Source: Winogradskyella eckloniae
GTDB lineage: Bacteria; Bacteroidota; Bacteroidia; Flavobacteriales; Flavobacteriaceae
Reading direction: 5' to 3'
Assembly: GCF_013249045.1 (NCBI RefSeq)
Contig: NZ_JABRWP010000001.1
Span: forward strand, 372,001-436,000
DNA: 64,000 nucleotides
The notes under the pieces: generated by a model
Told to the model about the DNA's origin: nothing
The model's database searches: none
What the model saw: only the letters and a program-made list of their open reading frames with translations
In this document: in pieces, positions 51,917 through 61,039 of the stretch
Layout: every line of letters starts with the position of its first letter
Numbering within the stretch: position 1 is the stretch's first letter
Made by a program: the position numbers and the translations under genes

Positions 51917-54395
51917 TAGTTGTTTTAAGATTTGAATTGATATTTAAAAAGTAAACGCCACTTTTTAAGTGAGATAAGTCGAGCTCTGTATTTAACGTGT
52001 GGTTATTAAATTGAATTTCTTTTAGATTTCTACCATTAATATCAATTACTGAAATTGTATGAAATGCCGTTTTACTAGATATGTTTATGAAGCCCGAAGT
52101 TGGGTTCGGAAAAATTGAGAAATTATTTAAATCATGATCTGCATTAGAGAGTTGCTCAACAAACTCTGTTGATACTGTGTTTGTTGTTATTGCAGGATTA
52201 AAATCGAAATAAATGTCTGCGGTATTTTCAACAATATCAGAAATCTGAACTGAATTTATTGGTTTAATTTTATAAGCAATATAACCATGGGAATTAGGTT
52301 CATCGTTAGTACTGTCTGGTAGGTTGATATCGTTAAAAATAAAATTAACTTGTGTGTTGTTTGTGATTTCCACACGACCATCATGACTTAGGGACTCTAG
52401 TTGCATGGTTGTCCAATCTAGTTTGTCATCTAATGTATTTTCTACATTGACGTTTATTGCTTCTGCTGTACCCGTATTTTGAAAACGAATGATATAATGT
52501 AAATAGTCATCTGAATCATCAATATGAACAGTTTCACCTTCTAAAACTCTAATATCGTTAGGGTCATAAGCACCAATTACAAGATCTTTGAAGAGAAAAA
52601 CATTGTTATCTGGTGTTTCATCTCCTGCTATTGGATTTACGGTTGCAGTAAATTCTATAACATCATCAATATTAGTTGTTGGTATCTGAAAAACATTAAA
52701 TCTTAAATCAATGGTTCTAATTTCAAAAGGGCTGAGGTCTGTAAAACTTAAACTCAATGAGGTATCTGAATCTTGAACAACATTTTCATTCGCAGTTATA
52801 TATTGTATTTTTTCATCATCAAATTCTAATGCTACATTACCAGTTAATTCTGTGTTACCGTTATTGCGATAGACGAGTTTGTAAATAATGTCAAATCCAG
52901 GTCTAGGATCAGATAATGGATATAGCGATATACTTAAATCATCTACAACTCCATAACGTTGCAGGCAAAAATTGGCTGTATCAGTATTGCTATAACCTGT
53001 AAAAGAGGAGTCGTACGAGCTTGGGTATACATTAAAATAACTTGGTAATTGAGAGGCGATAGTTGTCGTATAATCACCTTCACCTGGAAATAATTGATAC
53101 AAACTATTATTTAACGTCATTGATGTCAACGTTTCTGTACCATTTGTGGTTGTTACAAATATATTAGGTATGTCGACATTAGGATTTGTACAACCCGTGA
53201 GATTAGTGTCTAGTTTTACGTAACCTGAAATTTCATTACTTGAAATACCGAGATTTTTATACCAACCCATATCAGAAGAACTCACAAAAGCTATATCTAG
53301 AATACCATCTTCATCTATATCTTTTACAGAAATAGAATGAGCACCATGACCAGGACCACTAATACTTTGTATACTTCCAAAAGTACCAAGTCCGTTTAGG
53401 TTTTCAATCCAAACTATTTCTGCAGTTTCAACAGTACCGCCATAGCTACCATACGAAGCAATAATATCGAGATCGCCATCATTATCTAAATCGGCACTTT
53501 CAATTTCTTTAGGAAAGCTTAATTCGGTACTAATAATTTGTTGTGCACCGAAAGAACCAAGGCCATCCGTGTTTTCGTACCAGGCAATTTTACTATCACT
53601 AGAAGATACCGAGAGTACATCTAAATCGCCATCACCATCTACATCAGCAAACGTAGCTTTATAAACATAACTTACAAATGTGGTAATGACTTCGCCCAAT
53701 ACAAAAGTACCTAGTCCATCTGTATTTTTAAACCATCTTATTACGTTGTCGTAGTTAGAGGCTACAAGTAGATCCATATCACCATCACCATCAACATCTG
53801 CACTCTCAATATAACATGCACCATCTGCATTATTAAAGATAATTTGTTTAGAGCCAAAGTTTCCTAAGCCATCTGTGTTTTCATACCATGCCACAGTATC
53901 ATCATAAGCAGAAGTTACAAGAACATCTAAATCGCCATCACCATCTATATCTTCTGCAAATACAGAAGAAGGTGCATTTTGAGTTTCTGTTATTATCTCC
54001 TCAGCGTCAGTATCAAAATAAATAAAACCATTGTACTCATTTCTATGCCAAGATACCTTGTCTTCTAATGAGTTTGCTGTAATAATATCTAAATCATTGT
54101 CACCATCTAAATCTGCAGCGTGTATAGAGGTCGCAAAGTTTAAACTAGAGATGTAAGATGGAGAGGCAAAACTACCTTCGCCATTTACATTAGTAACAAA
54201 TTTTACGCTGTCACCACTACCTGCATAAGTTGTAGAATAAATAATATCTAAATGTCCATTATTTGTTATATCCTCCAAACAAAGTGACTCGTTGTAGGAG
54301 GCTTCACCGTATACGTAATGTGCTTCAAAACCTAATTGGGCAAAGGTTATGTTGAAAGCAAATAGAAATAAAAGTGTAGGTAAAAATGACTTCAT
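51894..54395 (-). CDS. T9SS-exported FG-GAP/VCBS repeat protein
   Basis: The 833 aa protein has a signal peptide (MKSFLPTLLFLFAFNITFAQ). It has seven or so FG-GAP/VCBS-like repeats (about 30-370) with calcium-type loops such as DIDGDGDLDVLV and DVDGDGDMDLLV. A domain with DPNDIRVLEG and YIIRFQNTGTAEAINV (about 590-750) follows, known from large flavobacterial surface proteins. A type IX sorting domain (about 760-833, FSIFPNPTSGFINIS ... LKSGVYFLNI) ends the protein, directing export through T9SS and surface attachment. The repeats suggest a beta-propeller for adhesion or binding. The ligand is unknown. Confidence 0.9.
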   Translation of the reverse strand: MKSFLPTLLFLFAFNITFAQLGFEAHYVYGEASYNESLCLEDITNNGHLDIIYSTTYAGSGDSVKFVTNVNGEGSFASPSYISSLNFATSIHAADLDGDNDLDIITANSLEDKVSWHRNEYNGFIYFDTDAEEIITETQNAPSSVFAEDIDGDGDLDVLVTSAYDDTVAWYENTDGLGNFGSKQIIFNNADGACYIESADVDGDGDMDLLVASNYDNVIRWFKNTDGLGTFVLGEVITTFVSYVYKATFADVDGDGDLDVLSVSSSDSKIAWYENTDGLGSFGAQQIISTELSFPKEIESADLDNDGDLDIIASYGSYGGTVETAEIVWIENLNGLGTFGSIQSISGPGHGAHSISVKDIDEDGILDIAFVSSSDMGWYKNLGISSNEISGYVKLDTNLTGCTNPNVDIPNIFVTTTNGTETLTSMTLNNSLYQLFPGEGDYTTTIASQLPSYFNVYPSSYDSSFTGYSNTDTANFCLQRYGVVDDLSISLYPLSDPRPGFDIIYKLVYRNNGNTELTGNVALEFDDEKIQYITANENVVQDSDTSLSLSFTDLSPFEIRTIDLRFNVFQIPTTNIDDVIEFTATVNPIAGDETPDNNVFLFKDLVIGAYDPNDIRVLEGETVHIDDSDDYLHYIIRFQNTGTAEAINVNVENTLDDKLDWTTMQLESLSHDGRVEITNNTQVNFIFNDINLPDSTNDEPNSHGYIAYKIKPINSVQISDIVENTADIYFDFNPAITTNTVSTEFVEQLSNADHDLNNFSIFPNPTSGFINISSKTAFHTISVIDINGRNLKEIQFNNHTLNTELDLSHLKSGVYFLNINSNLKTTNVKVMVK

Positions 54396-54891
54396 GTAAA
54401 TTTTGGGTTTTGAGTTAAAAATACAGTTTCTTATGAGTGGTTATTCAATTTATCAACTAGAATTCTACGAGATATCATAAATTTTATGTTGTAAACGTGT
54501 TAAAAGATAACATAGGTGTTTGTATGTTTATGGCTACATCGTAAAAGATGTAATTTAATAAATAACTGCTTAATAGAAAATTTTTGTAGATTTTTGTTTT
54601 ATAGATGGAAGTAAGTAATGAGTTTAGATTGATGCTGTTTATTTTTGAGTTAAAATTGAGGAGTGATTAAAAGAGTAACTTTATTTATTCTTCTTCTTCT
54701 TCAATTTTCTACTTTCAATTCTTCAAAGACTTTTATTGTATTTTCATTTTCTGGATTTAATTATATTGATTTTTTTATAGTTTTTAATGCCATTTTCCTT
54801 ACTAAGCATTCGGCAATAGCGTATTTAAAGTATTTAGATGTTTTGTTTTTCTCTATAAGGTCTTTTCTAAAATGTCAGAAGAATTTAATCA
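54396..54891. other. 496 nt gap with a decayed gene in its right half
   Basis: 54396-54662 is AT-rich and shows only a weak 5-bp hairpin near 54538-54553. 54701-54889 holds the apparent coding remnant listed separately. No promoter with both boxes was found for the FG-GAP gene. Confidence 0.35.
54701..54889 (-). pseudogene. Remnant of a TPR-type protein C-terminus
   Basis: Read on the minus strand, short frames join into a protein-like C-terminus: LNSSDILEK, then (shifted) DLIEKNKTSKYFKYAIAECL, VRKMALKTIKKSI, a stop, then LNPENENTIKVFEELKVEN and a final stop. The pattern A-L-x-x-I-x-K-S-I-x-LNPEN is typical of a TPR helix pair, as at the C-terminus of many flavobacterial hydrolases. The frameshift and internal stop indicate decay. 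The hydrophobic plus-strand frame here is its antisense. Confidence 0.4.
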
Positions 54892-55227
54892 TTAGTATAG
54901 TATATTATCTAAGGTCATGTCTAAACGTTCTTCCATCATACTAAAACTGCAATCCGAAAAAAATATCTTATACATTTCTCTTCTAAACGCTGCAAGTTCC
55001 ATTTGGCTGTAATCATGATTATTAATGACCTTTTCAATTTTATCTAATCGCTTTTTAGAAGAATGCTTATGGAATTTTTTATGCATTTTTAAAAAGGATT
55101 TTGGAGCGGTTTTGTTTTGTATCATTTTTAATTCTTCCTCAGTTTCTGTTTTATCAGCATTAGCGCAGAGTAGCATAATATACACTTGTAATTCTGTTTT
55201 GGTCCAATTTGGCTTTTTACTTTTCAT
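54892..55227 (-). CDS. Small helical protein of unknown function (possibly TerB-like)
   Basis: The 111 aa protein has no signal or membrane segment and is predicted helical. WTKTELQVYIMLLCANADKTETEEELKMI resembles the start of TerB-type helical domains, where an Asp/Glu-containing loop binds metal. The rest is rich in Lys/His (KMHKKFHKHSSKKR). The resemblance is weak and not a claim of tellurite resistance. It lies 24 nt downstream of the DUF6090 gene on the same strand, so the two likely share a transcript. Confidence 0.6.
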   Translation of the reverse strand: MKSKKPNWTKTELQVYIMLLCANADKTETEEELKMIQNKTAPKSFLKMHKKFHKHSSKKRLDKIEKVINNHDYSQMELAAFRREMYKIFFSDCSFSMMEERLDMTLDNILY

Positions 55228-55251
55228 GATGTTTATATTTAATTAATAGCT

Positions 55252-56022
55252 TTATTTATGTTCTAATTCGTGATCAATTTCTTTTAGAATGGTTTCTATT
55301 TGCGTTTTAATGCCACCAAATAATCGAGGACCATTTGTGGCTTTAGCTAATAGGTAATAATCCACAAGATAATTTTCAAATTCAATAGAATTAAAGATGT
55401 CCTTGTTGTTGGTTTTTGCAGATATAGATTGAAATTGAGAATCAATGATTTTTAAATCTGTAACAATAGTTTTAGCGCTTCCGTTTTTAAAAAAAAGACT
55501 TGTTAATTTTCGTTGAGTAAAATCAGCATCATTTAACTGTGTGCTTAAATAATTTATGGTACTTTCAAAAGACGCTAAATCTTGCCTCAAGTTTTTATTT
55601 AAAATAAGATTCAGTTTACCAGAACTAATAATATCATTTAAGACACCTGTTGCTGGTGTGTATTGAATATCACTACCAAAAATAGGACCAAGTAATTGAG
55701 AAATTGTGTGTGTACTAGTCGTATCGCTTACATTCTTGTTAAATAAAGTCAAAATCGTTTTTAGTGATTGTACGCGCTGTTCATTGACGGAAATAGATGT
55801 GTTTATTTTTTTTAAATTGGTTTTAAACTCTGTTTGAAGCGATGTTAAATAGTCGTGTTCTATTTTTCTTTGCGCATTAAAATTGTTGTTGTTATTAATA
55901 CCTAACGCAATAAGAATACCAATTACCACAAGGATGATTTCTCCAATGGCATAGATCAAATATTTAGAAAATTTGTTCTCGCTTAGAAGCCGTTGTCTAA
56001 ATCGGCGTAATAATGTTATCAT
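55252..56022 (-). CDS. DUF6090 family membrane protein
   Basis: The 256 aa protein starts MITLLRRFRQRLLSENKFSK, followed by one membrane segment (YLIYAIGEIILVVIGILIAL), the hallmark of the DUF6090 family in Bacteroidota. A soluble, largely helical domain follows. The segment after the helix reads GINNNNNFNAQRKIE where relatives usually have INNWNE, a small asparagine expansion. The function is unknown. The gene is followed by the small helical protein gene at 54892. Confidence 0.8.
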   Translation of the reverse strand: MITLLRRFRQRLLSENKFSKYLIYAIGEIILVVIGILIALGINNNNNFNAQRKIEHDYLTSLQTEFKTNLKKINTSISVNEQRVQSLKTILTLFNKNVSDTTSTHTISQLLGPIFGSDIQYTPATGVLNDIISSGKLNLILNKNLRQDLASFESTINYLSTQLNDADFTQRKLTSLFFKNGSAKTIVTDLKIIDSQFQSISAKTNNKDIFNSIEFENYLVDYYLLAKATNGPRLFGGIKTQIETILKEIDHELEHK

Positions 56023-56311
56023 TTACTTTCTTTTAGGTTGAAAGTAAATTAGGTCAATGGTTGTAGATGAGGTTGGTTAACTATTTGTTTTTAAAGATAT
56101 TAAAATGTTACAGAATTAACCCTAAGTTGTTGTAAAAGATGAGCAAAAAAACATAAATAAGCATCTTATTTGAAATAAAAAATGTTTCTTAGCTATCACA
56201 TGAGACTTCATTTTATTATCAGTTTTTATTACAATTTATACAGCAGTAAAATTTGACATTTTATTACTAACTTCGCATAAAAATTTAATAATTCATAAAA
56301 TTTAAACATAT

Positions 56312-57865
56312 ATGGAAGCAATTGCTACCGATTTCGGAATAAATGACGCTTTGAGTCAGTTAGGTGTTAAGGATTTAAATGAAGGAACTTCAACAGGCTC
56401 TAATACTTTTTCTAATGGAGCAATTATTGAAAGTTATTCTCCTGTAGATGGTCAATTAATAGGCAAAGTAAAATCTACGACAAGAGCAGATTACGATAAG
56501 GTAATGGATGCTGCAACCAGCGCGTTTTTAACATGGAGAGATAAACCAGCACCACAACGCGGCGAAATAGTGCGTCAGTTTGGTAATAAACTAAGAGATT
56601 TAAAAGAGCCATTGGGTAAATTGGTGTCTTATGAAATGGGTAAATCTTTGCAAGAAGGGTATGGTGAAGTACAAGAAATGATTGACATTTGTGATTTTGC
56701 CGTAGGCTTGTCGCGTCAGTTAAACGGACAAACAATTCCTTCAGAACGACCTGGTCACGTGATGCGTGAACAATGGCATCCTATAGGTGTAGTTGGTATT
56801 ATTTCGGCCTTTAATTTTCCGGTTGCTGTTTGGGCTTGGAATACAGCTTTAGCATGGATTTGCGGTGATGTTTGCGTGTGGAAAGCGTCTGAAAAAGCTC
56901 CATTGTGTTCTATTGCTTGCCAAAATATTATTGCAGGTATTTTAAAAGAAAATGATCTGCCAGAAGGTATTTCATGTATCATTAATGGCGACTATAAAGT
57001 TGGAGAAATGATGACAACAGACTCTAGAATACCTTTAGTCTCTGCAACGGGATCTACAAGAATGGGCCGCATTGTAGGTGCAACTGTAGCAGAACGTTTT
57101 GGAAAATCGTTATTAGAGTTAGGTGGTAACAATGCGATAATTATTACGCCTTCGGCAGATTTAAAAGTTGTTGTGCCTGGTGCTGTATTTGGTGCTGTAG
57201 GTACATGTGGTCAACGTTGTACGTCTACTAGACGACTCATTATACACGAATCAGTTTATGATAAAGTAAGAGATGCCATTGTTGGTGCTTATGGGCAATT
57301 AACGATTGGTAATCCTTTAGATGAAAAAAATCATATTGGACCGTTGATCGACAAAGACTCTGTAGCGACTTATTTAGCTGCAATTGAAAAAGCAATAGCA
57401 GAAGGCGGAAATGTTTTAGTTGAAGGTGGTGTTTTAGAAGGGGAAGGATACGAATCTGGATGCTACGTAAAACCAGCAATCATTGAAGCCGAAAATCATT
57501 TTGAAATCGTACAGCACGAAACTTTTGCACCAATTTTATATCTCATGAAATATTCTGGAGAGGTAGAAAATGCAATTGCCAAACAAAATGGTGTAGCTCA
57601 AGGGTTATCATCAGCCATTATGACTAACGAGATGAAAGAAGCAGAGAAATTCTTGTCTTATGCTGGTTCAGATTGTGGTATTGCAAATGTAAATATTGGG
57701 ACTTCTGGTGCCGAAATTGGAGGTGCTTTTGGAGGAGAAAAAGAAACTGGTGGAGGACGTGAGTCTGGCTCAGATGCTTGGAAGGTTTATATGAGGAGAC
57801 AAACTAATACCATTAATTACTCAGATGAGTTGCCTTTAGCTCAAGGCATAAAATTTGATTTATAA
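56312..57865 (+). CDS. Aldehyde dehydrogenase, ALDH7/antiquitin type
   Basis: The 517 aa NAD-dependent enzyme has a conserved antiquitin-like layout: GVVGIISAFNFPVAVWAWNT, WKASEKAPL, GSTRMGRIVG (cofactor), general base Glu269 in LLELGGNNAI, nucleophile Cys303 in GQRCTSTRRL, and GGAFGGEKETGGGRESGSDA near the end. ALDH7 enzymes oxidise alpha-aminoadipic or piperidine-6-carboxylate semialdehyde in lysine breakdown; that substrate is inferred from the family. It is a single-gene unit with a good terminator. Confidence 0.9.
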   Translation: MEAIATDFGINDALSQLGVKDLNEGTSTGSNTFSNGAIIESYSPVDGQLIGKVKSTTRADYDKVMDAATSAFLTWRDKPAPQRGEIVRQFGNKLRDLKEPLGKLVSYEMGKSLQEGYGEVQEMIDICDFAVGLSRQLNGQTIPSERPGHVMREQWHPIGVVGIISAFNFPVAVWAWNTALAWICGDVCVWKASEKAPLCSIACQNIIAGILKENDLPEGISCIINGDYKVGEMMTTDSRIPLVSATGSTRMGRIVGATVAERFGKSLLELGGNNAIIITPSADLKVVVPGAVFGAVGTCGQRCTSTRRLIIHESVYDKVRDAIVGAYGQLTIGNPLDEKNHIGPLIDKDSVATYLAAIEKAIAEGGNVLVEGGVLEGEGYESGCYVKPAIIEAENHFEIVQHETFAPILYLMKYSGEVENAIAKQNGVAQGLSSAIMTNEMKEAEKFLSYAGSDCGIANVNIGTSGAEIGGAFGGEKETGGGRESGSDAWKVYMRRQTNTINYSDELPLAQGIKFDL

Positions 57866-57889
57866 ATTCGGTTTACCGATTGTGATATA

Positions 57890-57921
57890 AAAAAAGCTGT
57901 TTCATGTGAAATGGCTTTTTT
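57890..57921 (+). terminator. Terminator of the aldehyde dehydrogenase gene
   Basis: AAAAAAGCTGTTTCA (57890-57904), loop TG, TGAAATGGCTTTTTT (57907-57921): 15 pairs including two G-T wobbles, ending in a T-run. Confidence 0.85.
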
Positions 57922-57998
57922 TATTTTAACATAATCTGACGCAACGGTTTCTGACAAAGTTCATCTTAATGTTATATATTTAGTTTAAATAACAGTGT

Positions 57999-58703
57999 AT
58001 GAAAATTAACCTCAAGAGCCTTTCTATTGTTTGTATCTTTTTTTTGACTTTTGGTTGTGTAAATGAGTTTGAAGATGATGTACGGATTTTAGTTAAGGGA
58101 AATGTTGTAAACAATGATGGAGCACCTATAGAAAGTGCGCAAATTAGTGTGTATACAAAACGACCAAGAGGAATTTTTGTGAGCTCAGGATATGATGAGT
58201 ATTTATTGGGTAGAGGTTATAGTGATGGAAATGGTGAATTTTCTGTGACGTCTATTTTAGATTTAGATGATGAGTTTTCTATAGAAATTGATGCAGAAGA
58301 TCAATTATCTAAGTATAGATATTATACAAATACTATTAATTACATTCCGCCCAATTTAGTTTATGATTTAAACACAGTAGAGTTAAAATCTTTAGCGACA
58401 TTGCATTATAATATTACCCGAACAAGTGGAGAAGGACACACGTTAGACTACAGCTTTAAATACACTAATATCTATTGTGTAGATTACTATGAGCTAGGTA
58501 GTATTAATGAAAGCCAAAGCTATTGTTATAATGACTTAATAGATTATAGAGTGTTAAATGATATCAGCTCTGATGTAGAACGTAGTTTAAGCACCACTTT
58601 GGGAGCAACTATAGAATTTAGATATGCTATAGATGACCAGCCAGAAATTATTGAAACCTTTACCATAGATCAACCAACGTATGAGTTTAACTTCAGTTAT
58701 TAA
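57999..58703 (+). CDS. Lipoprotein with carboxypeptidase-like domain
   Basis: The 234 aa protein has a lipoprotein signal (LSIVCIFFLTFGCVNEFEDD, lipobox Cys). The acidic residues after the Cys resemble a surface-export signal. Residues about 28-105 form a carboxypeptidase-regulatory-like beta domain (VKGNVVNNDGAPIESAQISV, GNGEFSVTSILD). The rest is beta-rich and unrecognised. Its last 23 nt overlap the next gene, implying translational coupling with the outer-membrane protein, so the two probably act together at the cell surface. Confidence 0.75.
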   Translation: MKINLKSLSIVCIFFLTFGCVNEFEDDVRILVKGNVVNNDGAPIESAQISVYTKRPRGIFVSSGYDEYLLGRGYSDGNGEFSVTSILDLDDEFSIEIDAEDQLSKYRYYTNTINYIPPNLVYDLNTVELKSLATLHYNITRTSGEGHTLDYSFKYTNIYCVDYYELGSINESQSYCYNDLIDYRVLNDISSDVERSLSTTLGATIEFRYAIDDQPEIIETFTIDQPTYEFNFSY

Positions 58704-59391
58704 TAAAGCAATTGTCAGTTTTTGTTTGTTTATAAGTTGTATAGGTTATACACAAGTAGACACTGATGAAGAACTCGGTAGCAGAGAAACATCAAGTGTG
58801 TTTGGTAGTATAGAGCGTCAAAAATTTGTTTCATTTTCGGTTGGTTACCACATCCCAATATCAAGTGGAAATAATTTTGTTGGAAGCGCATATAGTGGAA
58901 AGTCTGGATATGATTTAAGACTAAAGTTATACGTCTATAAACAATTTTTTATGGAGTATAATAATTCTATAAGTTACTTTTCGGTAGATAACAACGCTTT
59001 AGTGGGGAATTATAATAAGAGTAAGTTTCAAAGCAACTTTCTGTATTTTGGTTATGAGTTTCTACCAGCTCCACATTTTAGACTAGGTGTTAATGCTGCG
59101 TTATTTGGAGAAACTAAAATGACAAATACGGGCTTTAATTTAAGCGAAGGATTTCAAAATGATTCTGGTCAACTGTCTAGTTATGGGTTGTATTTGGCTT
59201 ATGAAATACAATCGCAAATTTCTCTGTATATAGATTATGCATTCAGAACTGTAAAAACCAATATTAGAGCACCTCAAGAAATAGAATCATTTTTTAGTAA
59301 AGGTAATTACAATACCATTGGTGTGGGTATAATGTTTTTATTAGGTAAAAGAGATTTTATATCTAGGTTTACGGATAAAAAGAGCCGGTAA
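58681..59391 (+). CDS. Outer-membrane beta-barrel protein
   Basis: The 236 aa protein has a signal peptide (MSLTSVINKAIVSFCLFISC, cleavage near GYTQ). Alternating beta-strand segments with aromatic girdles follow (FVSFSVGYHIPI, LRLKLYVYKQFFMEY, FLYFGYEFLPAPHFRLG, GLYLAYEIQSQISLYIDYAF), typical of an 8- to 10-stranded barrel. The start ATG lies inside the previous gene (23 nt overlap). The family was not recognised more precisely. It is likely a partner of the lipoprotein before it. Confidence 0.75.
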   Translation: MSLTSVINKAIVSFCLFISCIGYTQVDTDEELGSRETSSVFGSIERQKFVSFSVGYHIPISSGNNFVGSAYSGKSGYDLRLKLYVYKQFFMEYNNSISYFSVDNNALVGNYNKSKFQSNFLYFGYEFLPAPHFRLGVNAALFGETKMTNTGFNLSEGFQNDSGQLSSYGLYLAYEIQSQISLYIDYAFRTVKTNIRAPQEIESFFSKGNYNTIGVGIMFLLGKRDFISRFTDKKSR

Positions 59392-59453
59392 ATTGTGACT
59401 TAATGAGGAATTGTGTTTCGTATAATTGACTAAAAATGTTAAATTTTTAATAT

Positions 59454-59466
59454 ATTGACGGTCAAT
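59454..59466 (+). promoter_or_regulatory. ATTGAC-G-GTCAAT inverted repeat upstream of the double OmpA gene
   Basis: A 13 nt perfect inverted repeat lies 20 nt before the ATG at 59486. A second AATTGAC word occurs at 59424-59430. It may be an operator for the OmpA and coiled-coil genes. No clear -7/-33 pair was identified. Confidence 0.3.
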
Positions 59467-59485
59467 TAACTAAAAACACTAACCA

Positions 59486-60415
59486 ATGAGTAAAAAAACA
59501 TCCTATCTTTTAGGGATTTTGCTTACAATTATTATTGGAACTTTATTGTATTGCTACTTATGTGACGACTGTTATTGTTGTCCAGAGGAAGCGGTTACAA
59601 CCGAAGAAACTAATACCATTGTAGCAGAACCAGAAGTTATTGAAGCAACACGAAACGGTTTTAGCCTTTCGGATGCCAATGGCGACTTCAAGATTAAAAT
59701 TAATGACAACTTTAATTTTAAAACATCTAAGTTTTCAATTTTAGATCCACTGTCAGAAAACGTAACCGCAGAGGTTTCAAGATTAAAAGATTATCTCGCA
59801 GCAAATCCATTGAAAACAATTGATATCACGGGCTATTTTAAAAGCGATGAGACCAACAATTCTGCATTCCCTAATTTAGGAATTGCAAGAGCAAATGCTG
59901 TTAAAAATTATTTAGTATCACAAGGTATTATGGCTAAGCAAATAAATACTTATGGAAAACTAAATGATAGTATAAATCCAGACGATACTAACACATTGTT
60001 TGGTCCTTTAGAATTTGGTATGCTTACAGCGGAAACCGATGCTAAAGATGAGGCCTTAGAAGCCGCTTGTGCTGAGATTAGAAAAAATCCGATTGTATTA
60101 TATTTTAATACAGGACAAGCACAAATTAACCTAACTGCCGAGCAACGATCAAAAATTGCAACGATTTCACGTTGTGTAGACAAATTAGGACTAAAAGTAC
60201 AAGCAATAGGTCATACAGATAGTTCAGGAAGTGCTGCAAAGAATATGGAATTAGGACAAGATCGTGCAGATTTTGCTAAAGACTATTTAGTGAGAAATGG
60301 CATTTTAGAAGCTAATATAGAAACTTCTTCTAAAGGTCCTAATGATCCTATTGCAGACAATAGCACAAAAGAAGGTCAGGCTAAAAATCGACGAACCGTA
60401 ATAACAATTAACTAA
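59486..60415 (+). CDS. Anchored protein with two tandem OmpA-like domains
   Basis: The 309 aa protein has one N-terminal membrane helix (about 7-25) followed by a Cys-rich YCYLCDDCYCCPEE patch. A first OmpA-like domain (about 72-165: VSRLKDYLAANPLKTIDITG, GIARANAVKNYLVSQGI) is followed by a canonical OmpA peptidoglycan-binding domain (about 200-309: LYFNTGQAQINLTAEQRSKI, AIGHTDSSGSAAKN, GQDRADFAKDYLVRNGI, AKNRRTVITIN). The second domain has the expected Asp and Arg for diaminopimelate binding; the first is more diverged. It is followed after 20 nt by a coiled-coil/HhH gene. A wall-linked structural role is likely. Confidence 0.85.
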   Translation: MSKKTSYLLGILLTIIIGTLLYCYLCDDCYCCPEEAVTTEETNTIVAEPEVIEATRNGFSLSDANGDFKIKINDNFNFKTSKFSILDPLSENVTAEVSRLKDYLAANPLKTIDITGYFKSDETNNSAFPNLGIARANAVKNYLVSQGIMAKQINTYGKLNDSINPDDTNTLFGPLEFGMLTAETDAKDEALEAACAEIRKNPIVLYFNTGQAQINLTAEQRSKIATISRCVDKLGLKVQAIGHTDSSGSAAKNMELGQDRADFAKDYLVRNGILEANIETSSKGPNDPIADNSTKEGQAKNRRTVITIN

Positions 60416-60435
60416 CTAAAAAAATATTATAAATT

Positions 60436-61017
60436 ATGAATTGGTGTATATTAATCCCATTGCTAGTAGGTCTCATTTGTGCTTTACTAGGTTATTTACT
60501 TGGAAAACTCCTAGGCGGAGGAAATGATAATGATTGTGAAGAACGCGTAGCACAATTAGAGGCAGATTTAGCGGCATGTAAAAAGGCGAGAACAGCTTTA
60601 GAAGCAGATTTAGCAGCATCTAAAAATGCAGCCTCTCTTTTAGCAGCTGATTTAAATACTGCAAAAACAGAAAATGCTAATCTAGCAGCTTCTTTGGCAG
60701 CTCCAGCAGTTGCTTTAATTCCGTTTGATGCTGACGCAGCAAAAGCTGTATTTGGTAAAAAAATAAAGCAAGATGATTTAACCGTTGTTGAAGGAATTGG
60801 ACCTAAAATTCAAGAATTATTTCATAACCATGATGTAAAAACATGGAAAGCCTTATCAGAATGTACAGTAGAAAAGTGTCAATCTGTACTAGATAGTGGA
60901 GGAGAACGTTTTAAAATGCATAAACCTGGCACATGGCCAAAACAAGCCAAATTTGCTTATGAAGGTAAATGGGCTGAGTTGTTAAAATGGCAAGACGAAC
61001 TTGATGGAGGAAAATAA
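60436..61017 (+). CDS. Membrane-anchored coiled-coil protein with L21-tail-like HhH domain
   Basis: The 193 aa protein has an N-terminal membrane helix (about 4-26, ending KLLGGGND). An Ala/Leu/Lys-rich coiled coil (about 36-90) contains repeats such as LEADLAACKKAR and LEADLAASKNAA. A C-terminal domain (about 112-193) follows with VEGIGPKIQELF, GTWPKQAKFAYEGKWAELL and the final KWQDELDGGK. This last domain closely matches the C-terminal extension of ribosomal protein L21 in this window. It lies 20 nt after the double OmpA gene and is the last gene before a terminator. The function is unknown. Confidence 0.85.
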   Translation: MNWCILIPLLVGLICALLGYLLGKLLGGGNDNDCEERVAQLEADLAACKKARTALEADLAASKNAASLLAADLNTAKTENANLAASLAAPAVALIPFDADAAKAVFGKKIKQDDLTVVEGIGPKIQELFHNHDVKTWKALSECTVEKCQSVLDSGGERFKMHKPGTWPKQAKFAYEGKWAELLKWQDELDGGK

Positions 61018-61039
61018 TCCAGATAAGAATATTTAAGAT

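Noticed and set aside
54663..54944. 93-codon hydrophobic plus-strand ORF
   Set aside because: Starts at a GTG, overlaps the end of the gene at 54892, and is the antisense of a minus-strand coding remnant (54701-54889). The hydrophobicity comes from the AT-rich complement of Lys/Glu codons.
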